Assembly: GCA_944390045.1 (NCBI GenBank)
Contig: CALXOO010000001.1
Coordinates: forward strand, 124,001-188,000
DNA length: 64,000 bases
Source of the DNA: an uncultured Spirochaetales bacterium
GTDB taxonomy: Bacteria > Spirochaetota > Spirochaetia > Sphaerochaetales > Sphaerochaetaceae
Direction: 5' to 3'
In this document: positions 9,228 through 17,966 of the stretch, one piece after another
Layout: each line of letters opens with the position of its first letter
Position numbering within the stretch: position 1 is the first letter of the stretch
The notes under the pieces: model-generated
Told to the model about the DNA's origin: nothing
Seen by the model: the letters and a program-made list of their open reading frames with translations, nothing else
The model's database searches: none
Made by a program: the position numbers and the translations under genes

Positions 9228-9699
9228 AGGATGCGAATTCCGCCTCGCAGGCCGTTTTCAGGTCGCAGGGGCGGACCTTCAGCTGGTAACCCCTGAGCCC
9301 GGCCGAGACGAAGATCCAGTCCTCGAGCTGGGCCAGTTCCTCTATGTATACCGGATATTTCTTTATCATGCCGAGAGGGGAGCAGCCGCCCCTGATGTAG
9401 CCTGTGTACTTCTGCAGCAGGCCAAGTGGCAGCAGGTCAAGCTCCTTCTCTCCGGTAAGCTGGCGCGCCTTCTTCAGCGAGATCGTGAAGAGGGCCGGAG
9501 TCACGAAGACATAGGCCTGGCCGGATGAGCCGGTCATGACTATCGTCTTGTAGACAAGTTCAGGATCTATTCCCGCGCTCCGGCTTGCATGCATCGCATC
9601 AAGATGATCCTCATCAACTTCGTACTGCACGACCTCGTAACTGAATCCCAGTGAGTCGAGGATCCTCATCGCATTCGTCTTTCTGTCCCTGTCTTTCAC
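9220..9699 (-). CDS. ybaK: YbaK/EbsC family aminoacyl-tRNA deacylase
   Basis: This 159-residue trans-editing protein is expected to remove cysteine wrongly attached to tRNA-Pro. The conserved lysine of the family is in VYKTIVM, and GYIRGGCSPLGMIKKYPVYIEE carries the GxxSP-type substrate loop. The frame opens with GTG at 9699; an ATG ten codons inside is the alternative start. Its 3' end overlaps ridA tail to tail. Confidence 0.88.
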   Translation of the reverse strand: MKDRDRKTNAMRILDSLGFSYEVVQYEVDEDHLDAMHASRSAGIDPELVYKTIVMTGSSGQAYVFVTPALFTISLKKARQLTGEKELDLLPLGLLQKYTGYIRGGCSPLGMIKKYPVYIEELAQLEDWIFVSAGLRGYQLKVRPCDLKTACEAEFASFT

Positions 9700-9866
9700 A
9701 GCCTAACGACAATACACCAAACACGCACTGGCTTCCAGTAGCATATTCACGCATTCATGCTCTGTGCAAAACGGAGGAACAGGATTAGACTTGGAAAAGG
9801 TGTGTGCGGACCACTACTGGTCCGGACTTTCCATATGTGGCCCCCGCCGGGGCTTTGGAGGGAAAG
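9700..9866. other. divergent intergenic region with two short hairpins
   Basis: Between the divergent ybaK and lipoprotein genes are two inverted repeats: CGGACCA-CTAC-TGGTCCG (9807-9824) and GCCCC-CGCC-GGGGC (9840-9853), the latter followed by TTT and then by the GGAGG ribosome site of the lipoprotein. The second could be a weak terminator or could modulate translation. No clear promoter was found. Confidence 0.4.
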
Positions 9867-11315
9867 ATGAGAAAGATCCTGCTGTCTTTGCTGGCTGCGG
9901 CCTGCATTCTGATTGTTTCATGCAGCGGACAGACCCCTGCCGTTAGTGATGATGTTACTGATCCTGACGCGTCACAGGAAATGACGCTTACCGCATCCGA
10001 TATTGCCGAAGGCCGCGACATCCCGGCCGGCGGCAGGCGGACACTGACCCTCACAGGGCTTGATCCTGACAGACTCTACAGCATCGTCAGTACAGAGGAA
10101 GGCTCAAGAGCCGCGGCTGCAGGAGGTTCCTGCCTGGTCTCAAAGGATGAGGGCTGGTTCATAGTGCCTGATGAGAATGGTGTGGCTGTCATTGAGCTCG
10201 ACGGATCCCCTGTCCGCCTCTATGAGGTGCCGCGTGAGGTCTTCAACGGACCACAGGATCTCCACTTCGAGCCGCGCGAGGACAACATTGTGTATTACGA
10301 CAGCCAGGGATGGCCTGTGTACGAGGCCTGTTTCCACATTGACCTGACGAAGGCCGGGGAATATGGCATCAGCGACACTTCCTCGCTTGTCGTTGAGGTG
10401 CTGAGACTGGGCAATGGCGGAGGACGGTCATCTGTCCGCATCCTGGACAGCCATGCCCGCAGCCTTGGCCGCGGTCTGGATGTCTATGAGGGCCTGGATT
10501 CTATCAGCATCTTCTTCTCCCTTCACCGTGATATGTCCGGAAGCGGGGAAATGGATGAGACTCTCCGCTATGAAGTCATGATGGACACTCCGCTGCGACT
10601 GGAAGCCGGAGAGACTGAGACGCTTGAGTCCCCGCGCCATTATGTCATCCCATCCTCTCCACAAGCGCAGATCATAGAGATCAGTGCAAAAGAGATCAGT
10701 GCACCGGATGGAGGCCCGGCTCAGTATCCTCTGCATGAGCTGATGGGCAGTGAGACTGATGACGGACAGAATAATACAATCCGGCGCTTCTTTCCTGTGA
10801 AGAAGAATGGCAACTCACTCACGGTCTATGTCGCTCCTGACACTCCGGAGTTCTATTTTCCCTACTATCTTGAGAGTGACGGTGCCATATCCCGACAGGA
10901 TGATGCCGGAACCATCAGCCTGAGGACGGCAACGACAGAAGATGAGGCCTGGCTTGAAAAATACGTATTCACACACTTCAACGCTGAAGAACTTGAGAAG
11001 GGAGAAACGCAGGAAATAGAGGTCAAGCTTCCTTCTGCGGGCGAGATTTTCCTCCCTGTCATCCTTTTCGAAGGGTCGGATGAGGCACTCAGCGGCCTGA
11101 GTCTGGAAGTGGACAGTGAGATTTTCGAAAAAGTATATGATATCAGAGTCGTCGCATTCAGCAGCCATGGCTACTCCGGCTCAAGTCTCCGCAGAAGTGA
11201 TCTGGTCTGGGATGAGTATGAGCATGATCCGGATCTCGGCCTGAGCTATGCATATGTGAATAAGATGGGCTGGTGTGACGGAGGGACTGTCACAGTCAGG
11301 GTCACCCGCCTCTGA
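9867..11315 (+). CDS. lipoprotein of unknown function
   Basis: This 482-residue protein has a clear lipoprotein signal (MRKILLSLLAAACILIVSC, cysteine at residue 19) and a long beta-rich extracytoplasmic part. I recognise no enzyme motif. Segments such as LTLTGLDPDRLYSIVS and GGTVTVRVTRL suggest beta-sandwich modules near both ends. A strong GGAGGG lies before the ATG at 9867; an in-frame upstream ATG at 9804 would place the signal sequence internally, so I rejected it. It stands alone between ybaK and the polysaccharide export pair. Confidence 0.75.
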   Translation: MRKILLSLLAAACILIVSCSGQTPAVSDDVTDPDASQEMTLTASDIAEGRDIPAGGRRTLTLTGLDPDRLYSIVSTEEGSRAAAAGGSCLVSKDEGWFIVPDENGVAVIELDGSPVRLYEVPREVFNGPQDLHFEPREDNIVYYDSQGWPVYEACFHIDLTKAGEYGISDTSSLVVEVLRLGNGGGRSSVRILDSHARSLGRGLDVYEGLDSISIFFSLHRDMSGSGEMDETLRYEVMMDTPLRLEAGETETLESPRHYVIPSSPQAQIIEISAKEISAPDGGPAQYPLHELMGSETDDGQNNTIRRFFPVKKNGNSLTVYVAPDTPEFYFPYYLESDGAISRQDDAGTISLRTATTEDEAWLEKYVFTHFNAEELEKGETQEIEVKLPSAGEIFLPVILFEGSDEALSGLSLEVDSEIFEKVYDIRVVAFSSHGYSGSSLRRSDLVWDEYEHDPDLGLSYAYVNKMGWCDGGTVTVRVTRL

Positions 11316-11365
11316 AAATTACGCCTTCCCTTGCAGTGGAAGTTCAGATACTGTTAAGACTCTTG

Positions 11366-11401
11366 CACCTGTCCCTGCCTGACAGCCGGCCGGGGCAGGT
11401 G
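11366..11401 (+). terminator. possible terminator hairpin after the lipoprotein gene
   Basis: CACCTGTCCC and GGGGCAGGTG form a 10-bp stem with one G-U pair and a 16-base loop, 50 bases after the lipoprotein stop. There is no U-run directly after it, so termination is uncertain. Confidence 0.35.
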
Positions 11402-11409
11402 TCTCAGAA

Positions 11410-11438
11410 TTGTCTATTTCCGCATATTGGGATAGAAT
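11410..11438 (+). promoter_or_regulatory. promoter for the polysaccharide export pair
   Basis: TTGTCT (11410-11415) and TAGAAT (11433-11438) with an ideal 17-base spacer lie 36 bases before the Wza-like start. Confidence 0.55.
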
Positions 11439-11474
11439 CCAACTGCATACATCCCTGTTTAGGAAAACTGAAAG

Positions 11475-13043
11475 ATGACAAGAAAACTGAAACTTGCCGC
11501 AATGGTGCTGGGCTTCCTGATCGCTGCCATGCCGCTCATGGCCGACAACCAGGTTGTCTCCAGCCAGAGGGTGACAAGCCTTGAAGAGGAGAATGCTGCG
11601 TCGCAGACCAGCCTGTGGCAGAGCTATGAGGAACAGCTCGGACTTACCATGCCCGACCAGATTGACCTGGACTACCTTCAGGAAATGCGTCTGATGGAGG
11701 CGCGCGGCGATATCAACTACATGGTGACAGTCGGAGATATCTACCAGCTGGCATACACTTACAACAACCAGCCTGTCACCCTGTCGCTGGAGGTGACTCA
11801 CTCTCCTTCGGTGCCTGTCCCCAGCATAGGCTCATTTGACAGGACCGGCAGGACCTTCACCGAATTCAAGAATGAGGTGGAGGCGGCGATTCTGGCCCGC
11901 TATCCTTATTCGAATCCGAATCTCACAATGATCGCCACCGGTGCCTTCCCTGTCCATGTGTCCGGTTATGTCGACAGCAGCCAGACCGTCAGTGCCTGGG
12001 CTCTCGACAGCCTGAGCGATATGGCATACTACGCCAGTGACAACGCCTCGACCAGGGATGTGACGGTGATCTCCGCAGACGGATTCGAGAGTCACTACGA
12101 CCTGTACAAGGCAAAGAGGGAAGGGGACCTGAGCCAGGATCCATTTCTCAGACCCGGCGACAGGATAATCTTCAACCAGAAGGAGACCACAGTGCTGGTC
12201 AACGGGGCCGTCATGAGGAGCGGAACCTACCAGATTCTCGACGGTGAGACGCTGGCTGACGTGATCAGCGGCTATGCACTGGGACTGTCAAGGCAGGCAG
12301 ATGCCGGCCGGATCTCAGTCACGCGTTACGAGAACGGCACTTACTCCGAATACAATGTGGCCCTTGATGACAGCTCATTCGCGCTGAGGGACGGCGACAG
12401 CATTCGTGTCTACAGCCTGGACTATCCCGTGGGCTCAGTCACTCTCGAGGGTGCACTCCAGTCATCTGACTCGTCGGCAGGCACAAACTCAATCGCCGGA
12501 CAGGTCAGCACACAGTACTTCTTCCGCTTCCTCGCCGGCGACACCGTAGAGGACATGCTCGTCCAGATGAGCCCTTATTTCACGGCAAGCAGCGATCTGG
12601 ACGGATGCTATCTGACCAGGGGCGGAAAGAGCTATCCGGTCAGTTTCCGCGACGTGCTGTACGGAAATGATCCCGCAGGTGACATGGTACTGCAGAACGG
12701 GGACCGCTTCACGATTCCCTTCTCCAATCAGATCGTGACTGTCAACGGAGCCGTCAACAGCCCCGGAACATATGCCTTCGTGCCCGGCAAGGATGTGACA
12801 TACTATGTCAATCTGGCCGGAGGGCTGTCCAGCGAGGCTAAGGGACTTGAGAAGTACAAGCTGTACAACAGCTACGGAGAGCGCATAGATGACAGCAGCC
12901 CGATTACGGCTGAGACCACTATCGAGATGGAGAGAAGCACATTCGAGCGCGACCTCGGAATCGCGATCAGCGTCATCGGAGTCGTCTCCACTGTGACCAC
13001 GATCATACTCAACATCATCGATATTGCCGCATCTGGAAACTGA
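11475..13043 (+). CDS. polysaccharide export protein, Wza-like, with SLBB domains
   Basis: This 522-residue envelope protein should form or gate the outer channel for an exopolysaccharide. It has a signal peptide (GFLIAAMPLMADN), a polysaccharide-biosynthesis/export segment (YMVTVGDIYQLAYTYNNQPV, about residues 75-170), and repeated SLBB-like modules (TVLVNGAVMRSGTYQILDGETLADVISGYALGL near 235-270; VTVNGAVNSPGTYAFVPGKDVTYYVNLAGGL near 420-450). A hydrophobic helix (IAISVIGVVSTVTTIILNII) sits at the C-terminus, as in channel proteins of this class that cross the outer membrane with a final helix. The next gene, a Wzc-like co-polymerase, starts 13 bases downstream. Confidence 0.85.
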   Translation: MTRKLKLAAMVLGFLIAAMPLMADNQVVSSQRVTSLEEENAASQTSLWQSYEEQLGLTMPDQIDLDYLQEMRLMEARGDINYMVTVGDIYQLAYTYNNQPVTLSLEVTHSPSVPVPSIGSFDRTGRTFTEFKNEVEAAILARYPYSNPNLTMIATGAFPVHVSGYVDSSQTVSAWALDSLSDMAYYASDNASTRDVTVISADGFESHYDLYKAKREGDLSQDPFLRPGDRIIFNQKETTVLVNGAVMRSGTYQILDGETLADVISGYALGLSRQADAGRISVTRYENGTYSEYNVALDDSSFALRDGDSIRVYSLDYPVGSVTLEGALQSSDSSAGTNSIAGQVSTQYFFRFLAGDTVEDMLVQMSPYFTASSDLDGCYLTRGGKSYPVSFRDVLYGNDPAGDMVLQNGDRFTIPFSNQIVTVNGAVNSPGTYAFVPGKDVTYYVNLAGGLSSEAKGLEKYKLYNSYGERIDDSSPITAETTIEMERSTFERDLGIAISVIGVVSTVTTIILNIIDIAASGN

Positions 13044-13056
13044 GGAGTGGGGGAAT

Positions 13057-15414
13057 ATGGAGAATCAGAACACAAGACCTGTCCAGGATGACGAGATAGA
13101 AATCTCACTGTATGACATAGCTGCGGCAGTATTCAGGAAGAAGTTCATGATCTGCATCATCGTGGTCGCTGCTCTCGCCCTGGCGCTCACCTATCTGTAT
13201 TTCGCGGACCCTGTCTATGAGTCCAGCGCCACAGTCATGGTCTCCAGCCTCTCGAATGACAGCTCGGACAGCCTGAGCAGTCTGCTGAACGGCTTTGGCG
13301 GATCAGCCGGAAGCGAGATCACGACTGAGGTCACGCTGCTGACCAGCCGGCTGACAGTGCAGGATGCGCTGGACAGGCTTGATCTTTCCAGGTATACGGG
13401 ACCGGACGGTGTGGCATACAGTGATCTTGAGGATCCGATGACGGCACAGGGCCTTATCGCAGGTGATGTCATCTCCGTGACGAACGTGACAGATACGAAC
13501 ATCGTCCAGATCACGGTGAGGGACACCAACGCGCAGTTCGCCGCAGATCTCGCAAATGCAGTGGCTGAGGCTTTCAACACCGTCCTGACCGGATTCGCCA
13601 GAAGCGGAAGCACTGCCTCCATTGACTTCGTCAACTCGCAGATACCTATCGCCATGGCGGAGGCAGAGAGGGCCAGCCAGGCCCTGGCTGACTTCCAGCG
13701 GGAGAACAGTGTGCTCCAGGCCACGACAGAAAGCGAGCTGGCGCTGACCCGGTACAACTACCTTGAGAGCCGCAGGGCACCGCTTTCCCTCGAGGAGCAG
13801 GAGGCAGACGCCATCCTCGCGGCCGCGACCTTCGGACCGGGATATGATGAGCTGATGGCGGATGCCTCAGTGCAGTCCCTGACGGCTGAGCTTTCCAGCA
13901 CGCAGAAGGAGATCCTCAGCTATGACCTCATGTCGCTTGTGACCGGTGTGTCCGCAAACGGTGCCACTACCGGTACAGCCATGGTCCCTGCCGGACAGAG
14001 CGAGCGCTATTATACTCTCGTGAACAGGCAGCAGACCATTGAGCGCAGTCTGGAACAGCTGATTGTCTCCATGATCCCGGGACTGAGCGCCCTTGATGCC
14101 TCAACCTATGCCTCCGCGATGGTGCAGAAGATCTCAGCCCGCAGCCAGATTGACTTGATCGATGAGCAGAGCGCGCTTGAGAGTGCCACGCTGGAGACGG
14201 TGCCTGAGCTTCAGATGCAGCTTGCACGCCTCCAGAGCGATGTTGAGGTATACCAGACAATGGTCGTCACGCTGATGCAGATGGGCCAGGAGGCACAGCT
14301 GCGCGACGCTGCGATTGATGACAATGTAGTTCCGATCGACCAGGCACTGGTCAGCGAGAGGCCTGTCAGCCCGAACAAGCTCATGGTACTCGCAGTCGCG
14401 GTCGTGCTCGGAGGCTTCATCGGCGTCGGAATCGCGCTTCTGCTGGAGCTCAACGACAAGAGTATCTTCTCCTCTGACGACCTGCGCAAGACGCTGCCTG
14501 ATGACGTGCCCTTCCTGGGATGGCTTCCCATGCTCAAGGCGACAAGGAACCACCGTTATGTCTCGAGTGTCGTCAACAGCAATCCGAACAGCTTTGAGAG
14601 CGAGAAGTATAAGCTGCTGGCCAGCAACCTCATTTTCGGCCGCGGCGGAAACAACCGCGTCATCACTGTCTGTTCGACGGACAAGAATGAGGGAAAGACA
14701 TCGGTCATGGCCAATGTCGCAATCGCACTCACACAGAACGGCTACGAGGTCCTCCTCGTTGACGGAGATCTCAGGATGCCGAGTTGCGAGCAGTATTTCA
14801 ACCTTGAGCATCAGGAGAGGGGACTGGTTGATATCGTCATGGACGGTGTCGATCTGGACTCCTGTATCGTCCAGCCGCTGGAGAATGTGAGCAAGCTCAA
14901 CCTCCTTCCCTGCGGCTCGAGGCCGGCGATTCCGTCAATGGTCTATTCATCTGAGAACTTCAGCAGTCTCATCGCGCTGCTGAAGAAGCGCTACGACATC
15001 ATCCTCTTCGACGCTCCTCCGCTCTCGTTCGCCTCTGAGCTCCTGGCACTTGCCAAGAACGCGCCTGAGATCCTCATCGTAACCAGGGCCGGCATAACCA
15101 ACAAGTCCGTCCTGGTCGAGATGATAGAGAACTTCAGAACCTGCGGAGCGACTGTCGTCGGTGCCTGTCTGAACGCCGTGATCATCTCTCACGGTTCCGG
15201 AAAGAGCGGTTATGGAAGCTATTCCTATTCCTATGCCAGCAAGGATCCCACCGCCCTGGCCTCGGTCATCAAGCGCGTGCCCTGGTTCAGCAGCCGCAAG
15301 ATGTACTACAGACGGCGCTACAAGAGGGATGAGAGGTACCGCATGAAGCACGGCAGTCCCGGCAAGCGTGTCAGGCCGACACATCCGTACAAGCCGGAAC
15401 TTGACATCAGCTGA
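13057..15414 (+). CDS. Wzc-like polysaccharide co-polymerase with tyrosine autokinase domain
   Basis: This 785-residue inner-membrane protein sets chain length in exopolysaccharide export. A Wzz domain follows a first membrane helix (MICIIVVAALALALTYLYF, about residues 31-50), then a long coiled periplasmic part, and a second helix (LMVLAVAVVLGGFIGVGIALLLEL, about 445-468). The cytoplasmic BY-kinase has Walker A (STDKNEGKTSVMANVA), Walker A' (VLLVDGDLRMPS) and Walker B (IILFDAPP). The tail has a tyrosine cluster (GYGSYSYSYAS) and an unusually basic, Tyr-rich end (MYYRRRYKRDERYR), the likely autophosphorylation region. I chose the ATG at 13057; an in-frame start at 13024 would overlap the previous gene. 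No partner phosphatase is nearby. Confidence 0.88.
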   Translation: MENQNTRPVQDDEIEISLYDIAAAVFRKKFMICIIVVAALALALTYLYFADPVYESSATVMVSSLSNDSSDSLSSLLNGFGGSAGSEITTEVTLLTSRLTVQDALDRLDLSRYTGPDGVAYSDLEDPMTAQGLIAGDVISVTNVTDTNIVQITVRDTNAQFAADLANAVAEAFNTVLTGFARSGSTASIDFVNSQIPIAMAEAERASQALADFQRENSVLQATTESELALTRYNYLESRRAPLSLEEQEADAILAAATFGPGYDELMADASVQSLTAELSSTQKEILSYDLMSLVTGVSANGATTGTAMVPAGQSERYYTLVNRQQTIERSLEQLIVSMIPGLSALDASTYASAMVQKISARSQIDLIDEQSALESATLETVPELQMQLARLQSDVEVYQTMVVTLMQMGQEAQLRDAAIDDNVVPIDQALVSERPVSPNKLMVLAVAVVLGGFIGVGIALLLELNDKSIFSSDDLRKTLPDDVPFLGWLPMLKATRNHRYVSSVVNSNPNSFESEKYKLLASNLIFGRGGNNRVITVCSTDKNEGKTSVMANVAIALTQNGYEVLLVDGDLRMPSCEQYFNLEHQERGLVDIVMDGVDLDSCIVQPLENVSKLNLLPCGSRPAIPSMVYSSENFSSLIALLKKRYDIILFDAPPLSFASELLALAKNAPEILIVTRAGITNKSVLVEMIENFRTCGATVVGACLNAVIISHGSGKSGYGSYSYSYASKDPTALASVIKRVPWFSSRKMYYRRRYKRDERYRMKHGSPGKRVRPTHPYKPELDIS

Positions 15415-15424
15415 GTACTTACCG

Positions 15425-15459
15425 GGGCGCGGAGGAAAATCCTCTGCGCCCGCATCTTT
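15425..15459 (+). terminator. terminator after the polysaccharide export pair
   Basis: GGGCGCGGAGGA and TCCTCTGCGCCC form a 12-bp stem with one G-U pair and an AAA loop (15425-15451), followed by GCATCTTT. It separates the export genes from the pyrimidine operon. Confidence 0.65.
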
Positions 15460-15503
15460 ACAAGAGAGTGCCAAACTGATATGTTGACGCAGGAGGAACT
15501 GAA

Positions 15504-15569
15504 ATGAGAGCAGGCGGAACAATGACCGACAACCTTATCCACTTCACCTCCCGAACTGTTTTCAGATGA
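15504..15569 (+). CDS. putative pyr operon leader peptide
   Basis: A 21-codon frame (MRAGGTMTD...SRTVFR) begins at an ATG with an excellent AGGAGG 7 bases upstream. It ends with TGA at 15567-15569, one base before the attenuator hairpin. The last codons include a U-rich run (CTGTTTTC, 15557-15564), where polymerase could pause when UTP is scarce. This is the layout of the enteric pyrBI leader, in which a ribosome translating close behind polymerase blocks the terminator hairpin. The peptide itself shows no conserved motif, and an internal ATG at 15522 is an alternative start. Function is inferred from position and geometry. Confidence 0.6.
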   Translation: MRAGGTMTDNLIHFTSRTVFR

Positions 15570-15570
15570 G

Positions 15571-15597
15571 AATCCCTTTTTCAAGGGATTTTTTTTT
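15571..15597 (+). terminator. attenuator of the pyr operon
   Basis: AATCCCTT / AAGGGATT form a perfect 8-bp stem with a 4-base loop (TTTC), followed by an uninterrupted T-run to 15597. It lies 20 bases before the pyrBI start and directly after the leader peptide stop. A terminator here, inside the operon leader, only makes sense as a regulated one. Confidence 0.75.
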
Positions 15598-15616
15598 GCT
15601 TGAATGGAGGCGGAAC

Positions 15617-17221
15617 ATGTCCAACAATGTTTTCTTCGGCAGATCACTCACTGTAATCGAGGATCTTTCAATCGACGAGAGGCGCTACTTCTTCAATAAG
15701 GTCGCCCAGCTCAAGAAGGCGATAGCAGAAGGTGACGAGAAGACTCTCGACAGCTTCAGGATCAACGACCCCGACTTTGGAATCTACGAGGTCTTCCTTG
15801 AGGACAGCACAAGGACTAAAGAGAGTTTCAGGAACGCGGCCAAGTTTCATCATGCGAAGGTCAGCGAGCTGATGTGTTCCTCCAGCTCGATCAACAAGGG
15901 CGAGAGCTATGCTGACACCTTCAACATGCTTTCAGGCTACAGCAACAGGATCTTCATTGTCAGAAGCAAGGTCGAGGGACTGTGCCGCTATCTTGATGAG
16001 GAGAGCAGGGCCTACACAGAGCGCAACCATCTGCCTGTCAAGCCGGCATTCATCAACGCGGGGGACGGAAAGCATGAGCACCCCACTCAGGAGCTTCTTG
16101 ACGAGTTCACCTTCCTTGAGGACAACGGTATGGACTTCTCCAGTCTGCATGTGGCCCTGGTCGGCGACCTCTACCATGGTCGCACGGTCCACTCGAAGGC
16201 TGACGGTCTCAAGGTCTTCGACAAGGTGAAGGTTGACCTGATAGCGCCGCCTGAGCTGGCAATGCCGGACAGTTATGTGGAGAAGATGAACGAGAACGGC
16301 TTCGAGGTCCGCTCCTTCTCCTCCATCGAGGACTACCTGGACAGCGGGGACATTGCAACCATGTGGTATTTCACCCGTCCGCAGCTAGAGAGGATGGGAG
16401 AGCGCATACTCCAGAAGCAGGATGAGCTGAGAAAGAGCATCACCTTCCGCCGCGAGTTCATGGGCAGGCTGAAGGAGGGAACCAGGTTCTATCATCCGCT
16501 GCCGCGCCACAAGGAGCATCCGACCATCCCCACCTTCCTGGACAACACTCCGCTGAACGGCTGGGAGAGACAGGCAATCAACGGCATGTACTGCAGGATA
16601 GTGCTGCTGGGTCTCATCGCCGGCAGGATAGGTGATGATTACAGCGGTCCCGTGCGCGGTGTTGACAGGACCATCACTGACGAGGAGTACATCGTCCAGG
16701 TTGATCTGTCGAAGAAAAAGGCCCCGGCCAAGGTGAAGAATTACTCCGAGGGCGTGCATCCGATAGACAATGGAATCGTCATTGACCACATCTGCCGCGG
16801 TGACAGGCCGGGCCAGATCAGGAGCCACATGAGACTGATCTCATCTGTGCTGGGAATCGATGACGGAAGGGGCGGAGAATGGATCAGCCGCGGAAGTGAC
16901 GGCCAGTACAAGGGCATCATCTTCCGTCCCGGCGAGTACAGGCTGGAGAGAAAGGACCTCAAGAGACTGGCAGCCCTGGCGCCTGACTGCACTCTGAACA
17001 TCATCAAGGACGGCGAGGTGAAGGAGAAGTACCGCACCCACATGCCGCCCAGGATCTACAATTTTGATGACCTGTGCTGCACGAACGAGGCCTGTGTGTC
17101 TCATCCGAGCCAGGGAGAGGGAGTCCCGTCAATGTTCATCAGGACTGCGGACGGCCACTATGCCTGTGCCTACTGCGGGCGCTTCCACTCCTATAAGGAG
17201 ATATGGACCCACAGGAGTTAA
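15617..17221 (+). CDS. pyrBI: aspartate carbamoyltransferase, fused catalytic and regulatory chains
   Basis: This protein catalyses the first committed step of pyrimidine synthesis (carbamoyl phosphate + aspartate). At 534 residues it joins a PyrB catalytic chain (about 1-345; DSTRTKESFRNAA for carbamoyl phosphate, HPTQELLDEF, RPQLERMG, FYHPLPRHKE) to a PyrI regulatory chain (about 370-534; GIVIDHICRGDRPGQIRSHMRL). PyrI keeps its four zinc cysteines as CTNEAC plus CAYC. PyrB-PyrI fusions are known in spirochaetes and Thermotoga, so this is a lineage feature. GGAGG lies 6 bases before the ATG at 15617; an in-frame ATG at 15566 would run through the terminator and has no ribosome site. Nucleotide control is expected through the PyrI part as well as the attenuator. 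Confidence 0.93.
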   Translation: MSNNVFFGRSLTVIEDLSIDERRYFFNKVAQLKKAIAEGDEKTLDSFRINDPDFGIYEVFLEDSTRTKESFRNAAKFHHAKVSELMCSSSSINKGESYADTFNMLSGYSNRIFIVRSKVEGLCRYLDEESRAYTERNHLPVKPAFINAGDGKHEHPTQELLDEFTFLEDNGMDFSSLHVALVGDLYHGRTVHSKADGLKVFDKVKVDLIAPPELAMPDSYVEKMNENGFEVRSFSSIEDYLDSGDIATMWYFTRPQLERMGERILQKQDELRKSITFRREFMGRLKEGTRFYHPLPRHKEHPTIPTFLDNTPLNGWERQAINGMYCRIVLLGLIAGRIGDDYSGPVRGVDRTITDEEYIVQVDLSKKKAPAKVKNYSEGVHPIDNGIVIDHICRGDRPGQIRSHMRLISSVLGIDDGRGGEWISRGSDGQYKGIIFRPGEYRLERKDLKRLAALAPDCTLNIIKDGEVKEKYRTHMPPRIYNFDDLCCTNEACVSHPSQGEGVPSMFIRTADGHYACAYCGRFHSYKEIWTHRS

Positions 17222-17264
17222 TGGGCTAAACTTTGTCAAAAAGAGTCAAGGGAAGATATAAAAG

Positions 17265-17963
17265 ATGAAGACAATTGAGGAAATCACAAGGTATTATGGT
17301 CCGCAGCTTGCCAAGGCGGCTTTCGAACTCGGTGCGATCAGGCTCTCTCCCAAGGCACCTTTCACCTGGGCCAGCGGCTACAGGATGCCTATTTACAACG
17401 ATAACAGACAGTTCCTTTCAAAGGCGAGCTACAGGGCGCTGATCTGTGACGCATTCACCGACATGCTGGAATCGCTCTCATTCGATCCGAAGAACATCGC
17501 CGGGACGGCGACGGCCGGAATACCGCATGCGACGACGCTTGCAGACAGACTCCAGAAGCCGCTGAGCTATGTCAGAAGCTCCTCAAAGGACCATGGCCTC
17601 GGTCATCAGATCGAGGGGCTGGGAAAGGATGGAAGCTATCACAATGAGCCAGTCTGCCTGATCGAGGATCTGATCAGTACTGGCAAGAGCTCCATTGCCG
17701 CGGTCAGGGCCATTGTAGAGGCGGATGGCTTCGTGCCTTATACCCTGGCGATCTTCACCTATGGCCTTGACGCCGCAGCCGAGGCCTTCGCCGCCCTGGA
17801 TCCCCAGTGCGAGGCCTACACGATCCTCAGCTATCCTGTCATGGTCAGGACAGCCGTGGAAGTCGGCTACATCAGCGCAGAGGAGGCTGAGATGCTGCAT
17901 GCCTGGAGGGAGGATCCCTTCGGCTGGGGCGAGAAGAACGGTTTTCCGAAGGTTGAGAGGTAA
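17265..17963 (+). CDS. pyrE: orotate phosphoribosyltransferase
   Basis: PyrE joins orotate to PRPP to give OMP. The 232 residues show FTWASGYRMPIYNDNR near the N-terminus (the family's SGxxSPxYxDxR element), TATAGIPHA, and the PRPP loop VCLIEDLISTGKSS. The start at 17265 is preceded by AAGGGA. The spacing to pyrBI is 43 bases and to pyrF 3 bases. The PRPP comes from prs earlier in this window. Confidence 0.93.
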   Translation: MKTIEEITRYYGPQLAKAAFELGAIRLSPKAPFTWASGYRMPIYNDNRQFLSKASYRALICDAFTDMLESLSFDPKNIAGTATAGIPHATTLADRLQKPLSYVRSSSKDHGLGHQIEGLGKDGSYHNEPVCLIEDLISTGKSSIAAVRAIVEADGFVPYTLAIFTYGLDAAAEAFAALDPQCEAYTILSYPVMVRTAVEVGYISAEEAEMLHAWREDPFGWGEKNGFPKVER

Positions 17964-17966
17964 GTT

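Noticed and set aside
15457..15485. TTTACA-17-TATGTT as the pyr operon promoter
   Set aside because: It would start transcription at about the leader peptide's ribosome site (15491-15496), leaving almost no leader, and overlaps the upstream terminator tail. It may be real, but the case is too weak to list.
15566..15616. Earlier in-frame ATG for PyrB-PyrI
   Set aside because: It has no ribosome site, and its 17 extra codons are the attenuator hairpin and T-run; the ATG at 15617 has GGAGG.
17240..17266. TTGTCA and TATAAA just before pyrE as an internal promoter
   Set aside because: The -10-like box lies 2 bases from the ATG, and pyrE sits mid-operon; AT-richness explains it.
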